Part shown: positions 42,727 through 51,831 of the stretch, piece after piece
Numbering within the stretch: position 1 is the stretch's first letter
Layout: each line of letters opens with the position of its first letter
Translations under genes and position numbers: made by a program
Source: CAVQBL01 sp963710715
GTDB taxonomy: Bacteria > Pseudomonadota > Gammaproteobacteria > DSM-16500
Direction: 5' to 3'
Assembly: GCA_963710715.1 (NCBI GenBank)
Contig: CAVQBL010000013.1
Coordinates: forward strand, 310,001 to 374,000
Length of the DNA: 64,000 bases
Notes under the pieces: model-generated
Database searches by the model: none
What the model saw: only the letters and a program-made list of their open reading frames with translations
Told to the model about the DNA's origin: nothing

Positions 42727-44756
42727 TTTACCTTCATGCCCGGTTCAGCACCGTCCGCTGGGCTAATTAGCCACAAATCTTTTTCTCCCGTTCCTTTAGC
42801 TACAATCACCATACCTTGTGATTCCCCAAACCGCATTTTGCGTGGTGCAAGATTTGCAACGATGACAGTTAATTTACCAATCAATTGTTCGGGTTGATAA
42901 GCAGATTTAATTCCTGCAAAGATTTGACGTTTTTCATTACCAAGATCGACTTCTAAACGTAATAATTTTTCTGCACCTTCAATATGTTCAGCGTGAATAA
43001 TTTTCACTATGCGTAAATCAATCTTAGCAAAATCATCAATGCTAATCGTTGACATAATAGGATCAATGGTTTTTCCTGCTTGAACAACAGGTGTGCTATT
43101 TTCAAGATCTTCTTTCGCTGCGGTTTTGATCGCATCCACTTGTGCTTTCTCCAGACGTTGAGTTAAAGGTTTAAATTCTTTGATAGTATGATTCAGCAGT
43201 GGTTTATCTTTGTCATCCCACATCAAAGGCGAGATACTTAAAAATTCTTCTACATTTTTTGCCGTTTGCGGCAGTATAGATTTCAAATAAATAGTTAATA
43301 ATCGGAATAAATTAATTCCCATGGTGCAAACATCATGCACTTCTTGTTGACGCGTAGGATCTTTGATAGCTGACCAAGGTTTTTTTTCATCAATATATTG
43401 GTTTGCACGATCTGCCAAAGACATGATTTGGCGTAATGTTTGGCTGAATTCTAATGCGGTGAATTTTTCTGCGATTTCATTGCCTGCAGCAGCAAACTCC
43501 TTGAAAAGCGCAGGTTCCGAGAGGGCGCTTGCGAGTCTGCCAGAAAAATATTTAGTTAAGAAGCTTGCGCAGCGGCTCGCAATATTGACATATTTACCCA
43601 CTAAATCGGCATTCACACGCTGCATAAAGTCATCAAAATTAATATCCAAATCTTCAATGTGGTCGTTGAGTTTTGCTGCCAGATAATAACGTAAATATTC
43701 AGGATTTAAATGCGTTAAATAAGTGCGTGCTTTAATAAATGTGCCACGTGATTTCGACATTTTTTGTCCATCAATAGTCAAAAAGCCGTGACAGAAAATC
43801 GCGGTAGGCGTGCGGTAATTGGCACCACGTAATAATGCTGGCCAAAACAGGGCATGAAAATAAACGATATCTTTTCCAATAAAGTGGTACAGTTCAGTTT
43901 TGCTATCTGCATTCCAATACTCAGCAAAATCCAAGTCTTTGCGTCGCTCGCAAAGATTTTTAAAGCTCGCCATGTATCCAATGGGTGCATCTAGCCACAC
44001 ATAAAAGTATTTATTTTTTTCTCCCGGAATTTTAAAACCAAAATAAGGTGCATCACGAGAAATATCCCATTCTTGTAATCCTGATTGAAACCATTCATCG
44101 AGCTTATTAGTGATTTCAGGCTGCAAGTGTCCGGCGCGAGTCCAATTATGCAAGTCGGTTTCATAATTTTGTAATTTAAAAAAGTAATGTTCAGATTCTT
44201 TTTCAATGGGTTTGGCGCCTGACAAAGTAGAGTAGGGATTTTTAAGTTCGGTCGGTAAATAAGTAGCTCCGCAGTTCTCACAATTATCACCGTATTGATC
44301 TTTGGTGCCACAGCGAGGGCATTCGCCTTTGATGAAGCGATCGGGAAGAAACATATTTTTTTCAGGATCATATAGTTGTTTAATTGTGCGCTTATGAATA
44401 TTGTCTTTTTGTAGATGTCGTTGAAAAACCGTTTCAACCAACTCTTGGTTTTCGGGGGAGTGAGTAGTATGAAAATTATCAAGACCAATTAAAAAGTCTG
44501 CCAAATCGGCTTGGTGTTCTTCACGCACTTTTGCAATCAAGGTTTCAGGGCTGACATGGGTTTTTTCTGCTTGGATCATGATGGGCGTGCCATGGCTGTC
44601 ATCACCACCAATATACGTGCATTCTATTCCATGCATTTTTTGAAAACGCACCCAAATATCCGTTTGGATAAATCCAACTAAATGTCCGAGATGCAAAGAC
44701 CCATTTGCATAGGGAAGCGCATAAGTCACTAAAATTTTACGCCTGTTTTTTGACAT
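42723..44756 (-). CDS. metG: Methionyl-tRNA synthetase
   Basis: 677 residues from the ATG at 44756 (MSKNRRKILVTYALPYANGS); a longer frame reaches 44816 but has no plausible start. The class I motif GSLHLGH, the zinc knuckle CPRCGTKDQYGDNCENCG, the KMSKS loop (GQKMSKSRGTF) and the C-terminal tRNA-binding OB domain (DLRIVKIIHAEHIEGAEKLL) are present. Divergent from mrp. Confidence 0.97.
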   Translation of the reverse strand: MSKNRRKILVTYALPYANGSLHLGHLVGFIQTDIWVRFQKMHGIECTYIGGDDSHGTPIMIQAEKTHVSPETLIAKVREEHQADLADFLIGLDNFHTTHSPENQELVETVFQRHLQKDNIHKRTIKQLYDPEKNMFLPDRFIKGECPRCGTKDQYGDNCENCGATYLPTELKNPYSTLSGAKPIEKESEHYFFKLQNYETDLHNWTRAGHLQPEITNKLDEWFQSGLQEWDISRDAPYFGFKIPGEKNKYFYVWLDAPIGYMASFKNLCERRKDLDFAEYWNADSKTELYHFIGKDIVYFHALFWPALLRGANYRTPTAIFCHGFLTIDGQKMSKSRGTFIKARTYLTHLNPEYLRYYLAAKLNDHIEDLDINFDDFMQRVNADLVGKYVNIASRCASFLTKYFSGRLASALSEPALFKEFAAAGNEIAEKFTALEFSQTLRQIMSLADRANQYIDEKKPWSAIKDPTRQQEVHDVCTMGINLFRLLTIYLKSILPQTAKNVEEFLSISPLMWDDKDKPLLNHTIKEFKPLTQRLEKAQVDAIKTAAKEDLENSTPVVQAGKTIDPIMSTISIDDFAKIDLRIVKIIHAEHIEGAEKLLRLEVDLGNEKRQIFAGIKSAYQPEQLIGKLTVIVANLAPRKMRFGESQGMVIVAKGTGEKDLWLISPADGAEPGMKVK

Positions 44757-44871
44757 GGGATGGTTTTTCCTAAATCGAAAGCAAGGAATTATAGCAGTTT
44801 TTAAATGACTGTTCACGCTGTGTTGTCCGCGTTCTCTTTGATATAATATTGAAGCATATTACGGAGCGACC

Positions 44872-45963
44872 ATGAATTCAGTATCACGTGTAGAAATAGA
44901 AGCTGCATTAGCTAAATATAGCGACCCTTATATAAAACAAGATTTACTCGCAGCAAAAGCGGTTAAAAATATTGAAATTAATGCAAAAGGCATCAAAATC
45001 GATATCGTTGTGGGTTTTCCACTGCAAGGTATTCAAGAAAAAATGCTACAAAAACTGAAAGATTTACTGATTCCTGTGATAGGTAAAGTGGATTTGCAGA
45101 TGACGATTCGATCGGAGATCGAATCGCATGTGGGGCAACAAGGCCTTAAAGGCTTGCCTCAAGTTAAAAACATTATTGCTGTTGCCTCTGGAAAAGGTGG
45201 CGTAGGCAAGTCAACAACAGCAGTGAATTTGGCTTTAGCGTTGATGCAAGAGGGCGCACGAGCAGGAATTTTAGATGCTGATATTTATGGTCCCAGTCAG
45301 CCTTTGATGTTGGGTGTGACAGAGTCTCCTGAGCTCAAGGATAAAAAAACCTTGCTGCCTATCATGGCGCATGGCATTCAATCCATGTCGATTGGTTATT
45401 TAGTTGGTGAAACTTCGGCGATGGTTTGGCGCGGTCCTATGGTGAGTATGGCTCTGCAGCAATTACTGCATGATACGCAATGGGACAATTTAGATTATCT
45501 CATTATTGATTTACCCCCTGGTACAGGTGATATTCAATTAACACTGGCGCAAAAAATTCCAGTGAGTGCTGCTGTTATTGTCACGACTCCACAAGATTTA
45601 GCTTTATTAGATGCGCGACGTGCGTATGAAATGTTTCGCAAAGTGCGTGTGCCAGTGTTAGGGGTGATTGAAAATATGAGTGTTCATATTTGCACGCAAT
45701 GCGGGCATCAAGAACGAATTTTTGGTGAGGGTGGAGGACAGCATTTAGCAGAACAATATGATGTTGAGTTATTGGGTGCATTACCGTTGGATATTCGCAT
45801 CCGCGAAGAAACAGATGGGGGCAAGCCTACCGTGATTGCTGAGCCTAATGGCCCGAATGCTACTCTCTATCGAGAAATTGCTAGACGCATGGCTGCAAAA
45901 CTTTCCTTGCAGACAAAAGATTATTCGAGTAAGTTTCCAACCATTACGATTAAAAATGATTGA
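44872..45963 (+). CDS. mrp: Mrp/ApbC-family iron-sulfur cluster carrier ATPase
   Basis: 363 residues: an N-terminal MIP18-like domain (about 1-95), then the deviant Walker A ASGKGGVGKSTTAVNLAL, the LIIDLPPGTGDIQLTLAQ block and the cluster-binding pair CTQCG. Carries Fe-S clusters to apoproteins. The neighbours metG (divergent) and dcd (11 bp downstream) form a common gammaproteobacterial group. Confidence 0.95.
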   Translation: MNSVSRVEIEAALAKYSDPYIKQDLLAAKAVKNIEINAKGIKIDIVVGFPLQGIQEKMLQKLKDLLIPVIGKVDLQMTIRSEIESHVGQQGLKGLPQVKNIIAVASGKGGVGKSTTAVNLALALMQEGARAGILDADIYGPSQPLMLGVTESPELKDKKTLLPIMAHGIQSMSIGYLVGETSAMVWRGPMVSMALQQLLHDTQWDNLDYLIIDLPPGTGDIQLTLAQKIPVSAAVIVTTPQDLALLDARRAYEMFRKVRVPVLGVIENMSVHICTQCGHQERIFGEGGGQHLAEQYDVELLGALPLDIRIREETDGGKPTVIAEPNGPNATLYREIARRMAAKLSLQTKDYSSKFPTITIKND

Positions 45964-45974
45964 GGATAAGAGCG

Positions 45975-46541
45975 ATGAGCATTAAATCAGATAAATGGAT
46001 ACGCCGCATGGCAGAGCAGCATGGGATGATTAGTCCGTTTGAAGATCAACAAGTACGTCATTCATCCGCGGGTAGAACTATTTCTCACGGAACATCAAGC
46101 TATGGTTATGACGTGCGTTGTGCAAATGAATTTAAGATTTTTACTAATATTAATTCTGCGATTGTCGATCCGAAAAATTTTACGGCAGAAAGTTTTGTCG
46201 ATGTGGTTTCAGATGTTTGTATTATCCCACCGAACTCGTTTGCGCTGGCGCGCAGTATTGAGTATTTCCGGATTCCAAGAAATGTTTTAGTCATTTGTGT
46301 GGGTAAATCGACTTATGCGCGTTGTGGCATTATTGTGAATGTCACTCCATTGGAACCGGAGTGGGAAGGGCATGTGACGCTTGAGTTTTCTAATACCACG
46401 CCGTTACCCGCAAAAATTTATGCTAATGAAGGCATAGCGCAGATGCTCTTTTTGGAATCCGATGAGCAATGTGAAACGTCTTATAAAGATCGTAAGGGTA
46501 AGTATCAAGGTCAGAAAGGTGTGACGTTGCCTATAACATAA
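45975..46541 (+). CDS. dcd: dCTP deaminase
   Basis: 188 residues from ATG 45975 (MSIKSDKWIRRMAEQHGMIS); the frame opens 15 bases earlier but this start has GAGGA upstream and matches the family. SSYGYDVRCANEF, VGKSTYARCGIIVNVTPLEP and WEGHVTLEFSNTTPLPAKIY are the active-site and trimer blocks. Converts dCTP to dUTP for thymidylate synthesis. Confidence 0.96.
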   Translation: MSIKSDKWIRRMAEQHGMISPFEDQQVRHSSAGRTISHGTSSYGYDVRCANEFKIFTNINSAIVDPKNFTAESFVDVVSDVCIIPPNSFALARSIEYFRIPRNVLVICVGKSTYARCGIIVNVTPLEPEWEGHVTLEFSNTTPLPAKIYANEGIAQMLFLESDEQCETSYKDRKGKYQGQKGVTLPIT

Positions 46542-46630
46542 AAAAAGTCTTTGTTGGGGGAGAGGGGGCTTTGGATATATAAATAAAATAGTATATGAGG
46601 TAGTTAAAACTTTATTTAAAGGGATTTTCT

Positions 46631-48328
46631 ATGCAGAAAAAACTTTGGTTTGTAAGCGCACTTTTTATTTTAGGGTTCTCTTCCTTTTTGCCCGGAACTC
46701 TATTGGCCTATCCTATACATCTTTATGGTGGAGATGAAGCTTCATTTACACCCAATACGCAGGGATTACCCATTGTTAAAGATACGAAAAAATATGATGT
46801 TATTATCGCGGGCGGTGGTATTGCTGGATTAGCTGCTGCAGTATTTTTGTCTGATCGACACAAATCTGTTTTGTTGCTAGAAAAAGAATCTCAATTAGGG
46901 GGGTTAGCAGCTCGGGGTAAATTAAATAAGTTTTCTTATAATCGTGGTTCTGCTTATTGGCCTAATGTGACACAAGATCTGCCGATGATTTTAAAACATG
47001 TCGGCATGGGTGATTATAAAAAACGCTACGCCATTTACGAGCCTATCGATAGTTATTTTTGGAATGGAAAATTATATTTAGAAGTTTGGCACGAGGACAC
47101 TTTAAAAGCGCTGCCAGCAAGTTTTGCATTATTTAAACATGAATTAATAAAAGCTGCTGATGAAGGGCTTATCCCTCCAGATCAGCCCTTAGAAGAAGCA
47201 AAAAATATGGAGCTTGATAAAGTAACTATGGCTACATGGGTGCGTAATATGCCAAATGTAATTAGGCATCGCAGCGATCCCGAGTCGCAAAAAATTTATC
47301 AACGCTTTTTAATGGATAAAACAATTAACCGCCAAGACCCTATGATTGACGTGCTCCATTTTTTGGATTTATATGGTCATTCCGCAGTAGGAGGTACAAC
47401 AGATCAAATATCAGCATTTTCTTTTGCAAACTCCTATATTTCGGAAGTTGAAATCCGTTTTGCCAGTCCGATAGGAACTGGTGAAATTGCCAAACATATG
47501 GAACAAATATTAATTAAGCGATTACAGGATGTTTCAGTAAAAACACATGCGACAGTGATAGCTATAGCAAATATAGACAACCATGCCGAAGTTACCTATT
47601 TGAAAGATAATATGCTACATCAAGCAAAAGCCAAATTTGTTGTGTATGCGTTGCAATTAAAATTTGCTCCTAAAATTATCGCAAATCTTCCAGAGAAGAA
47701 AACAAAAGTCATCAATAAAATGGGCTATGCGAATTACGCTGTGCACAATGTTTTTGTCAAAGGACATCCCTATCGTGCGAGCTATGACACCTGGATGCGA
47801 CTAGCAGACTATTCTCCCAATGATTTCTCTGATTTCATTATAGGGCGTTGGATGGATCCAACGATCAAAGGTTATGAAGGTATGAGAGATTTTAAAAAAT
47901 CTCCTCTCAGTAATGAATCTGTATTAACTATTTATCATCATTTGCCAGTAAGTTCAGTTAATAAAGGCAACACAAACCAACAAGCGATTGCGTATTCAAA
48001 GCAAGCAGTTTCACGATTACTTGCTGGTCTCAACCCATTTTTACAAAAAACTTGGGGTACTCGTTTTGAAGTCCTAGATGTAGAAACATCGCGTTGGCCT
48101 TATGGAATGCATATAGCTACTCCTGGGTTTTATATCCATGATGCTAAAATTTTAAGAATTCCTTTTGGGCGTATCTTTTTTGCAAATAATAATATGGGAA
48201 CACCTACAGTCGAAGAAGCGATGTTTCGCGGTCATTGCGCAGCTAACAATATTCTTTATCGTTTTAATCATCAATTTAAGCAGGAGTCTTGGACAGCTTG
48301 TCCTTTAGAGCCAATAGTGACACATTAG
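46631..48328 (+). CDS. Exported FAD-dependent amine oxidase/desaturase-like oxidoreductase
   Basis: 565 residues. A signal peptide (MQKKLWFVSALFILGFSSFL, then PGTLLA) is followed at about residue 55 by the dinucleotide-binding fold DVIIAGGGIAGLAAAVFLSD and KESQLGGLAA. A second FAD-contact block near the C-terminus is FFANNNMGTPTVEEAMFRG. It belongs to the amine oxidase/phytoene desaturase superfamily; the substrate cannot be read from the sequence. The signal peptide places it in the periplasm, unusual for flavoproteins of this type unless Tat-exported, and no twin arginine is visible. Confidence 0.8.
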   Translation: MQKKLWFVSALFILGFSSFLPGTLLAYPIHLYGGDEASFTPNTQGLPIVKDTKKYDVIIAGGGIAGLAAAVFLSDRHKSVLLLEKESQLGGLAARGKLNKFSYNRGSAYWPNVTQDLPMILKHVGMGDYKKRYAIYEPIDSYFWNGKLYLEVWHEDTLKALPASFALFKHELIKAADEGLIPPDQPLEEAKNMELDKVTMATWVRNMPNVIRHRSDPESQKIYQRFLMDKTINRQDPMIDVLHFLDLYGHSAVGGTTDQISAFSFANSYISEVEIRFASPIGTGEIAKHMEQILIKRLQDVSVKTHATVIAIANIDNHAEVTYLKDNMLHQAKAKFVVYALQLKFAPKIIANLPEKKTKVINKMGYANYAVHNVFVKGHPYRASYDTWMRLADYSPNDFSDFIIGRWMDPTIKGYEGMRDFKKSPLSNESVLTIYHHLPVSSVNKGNTNQQAIAYSKQAVSRLLAGLNPFLQKTWGTRFEVLDVETSRWPYGMHIATPGFYIHDAKILRIPFGRIFFANNNMGTPTVEEAMFRGHCAANNILYRFNHQFKQESWTACPLEPIVTH

Positions 48329-48410
48329 AGTTCTTTGTATTTTGTTGTTAATCGAGGCGCACCGAGTAACGAAGAGTAACAACAAAAGACGCAGGTTTGG
48401 AAAGAACTCT
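48327..48410. terminator. Bidirectional hairpin between convergent genes
   Basis: Outer arms AGAGTTCTTT (48327-48336) and AAAGAACTCT (48401-48410) and inner arms TTTTGTTGTTA and TAACAACAAAA form a branched stem at the junction of two convergent genes. The arrangement fits a shared terminator region, though there is no long T run. Confidence 0.5.
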
Positions 48411-48411
48411 A

Positions 48412-48750
48412 TTATTCCTCGCCCTCATCCGCATCACCCATATCAGTATCCTGCAACGGAATATTGCGGCTGGCATTGACTTGCTCGCGCAGCTCTTTTC
48501 CGGGTTTGAAGTGAACAGCGTATTTAGGTTCAGTAATCAGTTTTTCACCCGTTTTAGGGTTGTGGGCTTTGCGTGGTGGACGATAGTGTAAGCAGTAACT
48601 ACCAAAGCCACGAATTTCGATGCGCCCACCTTGGCTTAAAACATCGCTCATTTGCTCAATAATGCTGTTAACGCTGAGCGCAATGTCTTTTTCTGGTAGG
48701 TGGGGTAATTGTTTGCTAATCTCGGCAATAAGCTGTGATTTTATTAGCAT
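48412..48750 (-). CDS. ihfB: Integration host factor beta subunit with acidic tail
   Basis: 112 residues of the HU/IHF family: MLIKSQLIAEISKQLPHLPE, GGRIEIRGFGSYCLHYRPPR, then KAHNPKTGEKLITEPKYAVH and FKPGKELRE. The N-terminal sequence fits IHF-beta (HimD) better than HU. The usual protein ends about 94 residues in; here an acidic extension (DTDMGDADEGEE) follows, which could modulate DNA binding. IHF bends DNA at promoters, replication origins and phage sites. Confidence 0.88.
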   Translation of the reverse strand: MLIKSQLIAEISKQLPHLPEKDIALSVNSIIEQMSDVLSQGGRIEIRGFGSYCLHYRPPRKAHNPKTGEKLITEPKYAVHFKPGKELREQVNASRNIPLQDTDMGDADEGEE

Positions 48751-48876
48751 GATATTCAGCCGATGCTGCCTCCGTGTGAATAAGCTATTACTAAAGTATT
48801 TCCTTTAACTCTAACTATACTATATCTTTTGGGAAAAATCTACGCAATGTATTTTTTCTGCCCAGTTATTTTGCGC

Positions 48877-48922
48877 TAGGGTCTGTTGACATTTCGTAAT
48901 GTAGAAATGTCAACAGACCCTA
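48877..48922. repeat. Perfect 18-bp hairpin
   Basis: TAGGGTCTGTTGACATTT and AAATGTCAACAGACCCTA pair perfectly around a 10-base loop, 58 bp before the DUF2066 gene. It may act as a terminator or attenuator, or be another dispersed element of the TAGGG type. The rest of the 229-bp gap shows no gene. Confidence 0.85.
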
Positions 48923-48979
48923 TGAGATTTCAACTCTTTTCCATATAATGAGCGTTCTATCTTGAGTACTAGGTGAACA

Positions 48980-50032
48980 ATGAAAATACTATTTCAATTA
49001 ATGGCGATTTTATTCGCTGTATTAATCGCAAACCCAGTGTTTGCTGTGCGTGTTAATTCTATTTATAAGGCTTATTTGCCTGTTGCTTCTCAATCGGCAA
49101 AAGATCGCAGTCTTGCCGTGCCGCAGGGTTTTACTCAAGTTTTGGTAAAAGTGACGGGTAATAGTCGCATTCTTGATAACCCCAGCGTAAAAGTCTGGTT
49201 AAAAAATGCAGAAACATATATAGAAGAATATAGTTACAAAGCTCAAGGGAATAAATCCAGTTTTCCCTATTTATTAGAATTAAATTTTGATCCCGAAAGT
49301 ATAAATAAATTATTGCTTGATGCAGGTATTCCGACGTGGGGACAAAATCGTCCACTGATTTTGGTATGGGTTGAATTTGATGGTCCTGATCATCCTGCGG
49401 AAATTATAGGAAGTGATGCGGATGGTGAATTGCCTACATTGTTAAAGCAGTTCAGTGATCAACGTGGTCTTCCCATGTTGTTACCAATGATGGATGTCAC
49501 TGATCTAAATCAAGTTGCAGTAAATGATGTTACAACCATGTCCTTGCCTACTTTACAAAATGCGTCAAAACGTTATGGGAATGATGCATTATTGGTTGGC
49601 CATATCACGGAAGGTGACTTAACAAGGAGTCGATGGAAATTAACCATGGGTAATAATCAATGGGCTTGGGCGATTTCTGGCAAAGATCTTCCCGAAGTAT
49701 TATCTACTGTAATTAACAATGTTGCAGACAATTTAGCTTCTCGCTACGCAGTTGTGCTTTCCAATAATGTACAGACGGAATTGACTTTGAACGTGGCAGG
49801 CGTGAAACAAGCCGCTGATTTAACCCAATTGATGACTAATTTGCAACGCTTATCACCTGTTGCTGAAGTGCGGTTAGTGCGTGTGTCAAATGAGGGTGTG
49901 GTTTTAGGTGTGAGTTTGCGAGGAAGTAAGCAAGCTTTCATTCAGGCTATTGCACTCGTAAAATTGCTAAAGCCGCAAACCGGGGTAACTGCAGATGAAA
50001 ATACCCTAAATTATCTCTGGGCGGCAGAATGA
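48980..50032 (+). CDS. Exported DUF2066-domain protein
   Basis: 350 residues with a signal peptide (MKILFQLMAILFAVLIANPV, then FA). The mature N-terminus contains the DUF2066 pattern: the AKDRSLAVPQGFTQVLVKVT repeat-like segment, SYKAQGNKSSFPYLLELNFD and RPLILVWVEFD. Function is not established. It overlaps the perM-like gene by 4 bp; the order DUF2066-perM-hda recurs in gammaproteobacteria. Confidence 0.85.
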   Translation: MKILFQLMAILFAVLIANPVFAVRVNSIYKAYLPVASQSAKDRSLAVPQGFTQVLVKVTGNSRILDNPSVKVWLKNAETYIEEYSYKAQGNKSSFPYLLELNFDPESINKLLLDAGIPTWGQNRPLILVWVEFDGPDHPAEIIGSDADGELPTLLKQFSDQRGLPMLLPMMDVTDLNQVAVNDVTTMSLPTLQNASKRYGNDALLVGHITEGDLTRSRWKLTMGNNQWAWAISGKDLPEVLSTVINNVADNLASRYAVVLSNNVQTELTLNVAGVKQAADLTQLMTNLQRLSPVAEVRLVRVSNEGVVLGVSLRGSKQAFIQAIALVKLLKPQTGVTADENTLNYLWAAE

Positions 50033-51084
50033 AAGCACAAACAACAAATAAATTATCTATTATTATTTTAGCGTTAATTGCGTTTGCATTATTGTATTCG
50101 TTATCACCTATTTTAACGCCATTTTTAGTTGGAGCATTGTTAGCGTATTTAAGTGATCCGTTGGTTACGCAATTAATGCGCTTACGGTTACCACGCACCT
50201 TGAGTGTAGTAATCGTATTTTTGATCTTGGTCGCGATTGTGCTTGCCTTAGTCTTATTGCTTATTCCACTTATCCAAAAACAAATTATGATCTTAATTGA
50301 CGTTGTTCCTAAAGCAGCTTTTGATATCCAAAATATTGTTTTGCCCTGGCTAAATGCGCATGTTGGGAATATTGAAGGCTTGAATATCGATTCGTTAAAA
50401 GCATCATTAATGGAGAATTGGAAAAGTGCTGGTAATGTTGTTGCTTGGGCGTGGGAAGCAGTATTAAAGTCAGGACATGCTTTGTTTGAATTATTGCTGA
50501 ATTTGATTTTAATTCCAGTCGTGACATTTTATTTATTACGGGATTGGAAAATATTGTTAAGCGGCTTAGATAGTTTATTGCCAAAAAGAATTGAAAAAAC
50601 AGTTGTGCAGTTAGTGACTGAGAGTGATGCTGTATTAAGTGCTTTTTTTCGTGGCCAATTATTAGTGATGTCAGCGTTAGGTATTTATTACTCTATTGCG
50701 CTTTCTGCCGTTGGCTTACAAGTTGGATTAATTATTGGTTTGATGATTGGATTTGTTTCTATTATTCCTTATTTAGGTTTAATCATGGGTCTTTCAGCAG
50801 CGATTATTGCTGCCATTGTGCAGTTTGGCACAATCACAAGTGTTTTGTCGGTATGCGTCGTCTTTATTATTGGGCAAGTACTCGAAAGTGGTTTTTTAAC
50901 ACCAAAATTAATTGGTGATCGCATTGGTTTGCATCCCGTGGCAGTTATCTTTGCAGTACTCGCAGGTGGTATGTTATTTGGCTTTTTCGGTGTGTTATTA
51001 GCATTGCCAGCTGCTGCTGTCATTATGGTGATACTGCGATATTTGACGGAACGCTATCGTCACAGTGAGCTTTACCAATCATGA
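50029..51084 (+). CDS. perM: AI-2E transporter (PerM) family membrane protein
   Basis: 351 residues with about eight membrane segments. The N-terminal pair (LSIIILALIAFALLYSLSPI, PFLVGALLAYLSDP), a central soluble helical region, and a C-terminal LIIGLMIGFVSIIPYLGLIM and VFIIGQVLESGFLTPKLIGD match the AI-2E exporter family. True substrates of PerM are not certain. Overlaps hda by 4 bp. Confidence 0.9.
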   Translation: MKAQTTNKLSIIILALIAFALLYSLSPILTPFLVGALLAYLSDPLVTQLMRLRLPRTLSVVIVFLILVAIVLALVLLLIPLIQKQIMILIDVVPKAAFDIQNIVLPWLNAHVGNIEGLNIDSLKASLMENWKSAGNVVAWAWEAVLKSGHALFELLLNLILIPVVTFYLLRDWKILLSGLDSLLPKRIEKTVVQLVTESDAVLSAFFRGQLLVMSALGIYYSIALSAVGLQVGLIIGLMIGFVSIIPYLGLIMGLSAAIIAAIVQFGTITSVLSVCVVFIIGQVLESGFLTPKLIGDRIGLHPVAVIFAVLAGGMLFGFFGVLLALPAAAVIMVILRYLTERYRHSELYQS

Positions 51085-51785
51085 AATACACAGCGATTAA
51101 TCAACTTACGCTGGGTGTTAGCTTAAAAGATGAAGACACGTTTGCAAATTATTATGTAGGTAAAAATCAACATTTAATCGAGGAATTAAAAAAGTCTGCA
51201 CGCGGAGAAGGTCAGCGCGTGATTTATTTTTATGGTACAGAAGGCGAAGGATGCACGCACTTACTACAAGCGTGTTGTCATGAATCCAATCAATATCAGC
51301 AAGGTTCTGTTTACATTCCGTTAGCAAATTTAAGCGATTTTACTCCAGAAATTTTTTCTGGATTGGAAGAGCTGCAATTAATTTGCATTGATGATGTGCA
51401 GAATATTGCAGGTAAGCCAGCGTGGGAAGAAGCATTTTTTCATTTGTATAATCGCATCCATGATACTGGAGGATGCTTGATAGTAACAGCAAATGTATCA
51501 CCCAAATTATTAAAATTTGTATTGCCCGATGTGGTATCACGTTTAGCATCCGGAGTGGTTTTTCAATTACAGGCATTGACGGATGAGGAAAAATTGCAAG
51601 TACTCGTGATGCGTGCGGAACGGCGTGGTATGACTTTGTCGGAAGAAGTTGGAAAATTTATCTTAACCCACAGTCCGCGACACATGTCGACTTTGTTTGC
51701 TGTGCTGGATACGCTAGATAAGGTTTCGCTGGTTGCGCAGCGTAAATTAACAATTCCGTTTGTGAAGGGAGTGTTGCATAAATGA
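51081..51785 (+). CDS. hda: DnaA regulatory inactivator Hda
   Basis: 234-residue AAA+ protein related to DnaA domain III: LTLGVSLKDEDTFANYYVG, a degenerate Walker A (FYGTEGEGCTHLLQACCHES), the Walker B LICIDDVQNIAG, and the VSRLASGVVFQLQALTDEEK sensor region. Hda with the beta clamp promotes ATP hydrolysis by DnaA after initiation. The Walker A deviates from GxxGxGKS: the lysine is replaced by C-T-H (GEGCTHL), which may affect nucleotide binding. Confidence 0.9.
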   Translation: MKYTAINQLTLGVSLKDEDTFANYYVGKNQHLIEELKKSARGEGQRVIYFYGTEGEGCTHLLQACCHESNQYQQGSVYIPLANLSDFTPEIFSGLEELQLICIDDVQNIAGKPAWEEAFFHLYNRIHDTGGCLIVTANVSPKLLKFVLPDVVSRLASGVVFQLQALTDEEKLQVLVMRAERRGMTLSEEVGKFILTHSPRHMSTLFAVLDTLDKVSLVAQRKLTIPFVKGVLHK

Positions 51786-51831
51786 AATTTACGCTACTAT
51801 AGCGAAATTTAGCAATTAACTGGAGTGTAGC

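Noticed and set aside
44757..44816. Longer N-terminus for metG
   Set aside because: No ribosome-binding site, and the family starts at MSKNRRKILVTYALPYANGS.
46598..46620. GTTAAAACTTTATTTAAAG before the FAD oxidoreductase as a fourth PmrA box
   Set aside because: The two TTAA units are eight rather than seven bases apart and flanking bases do not fit Y and K.
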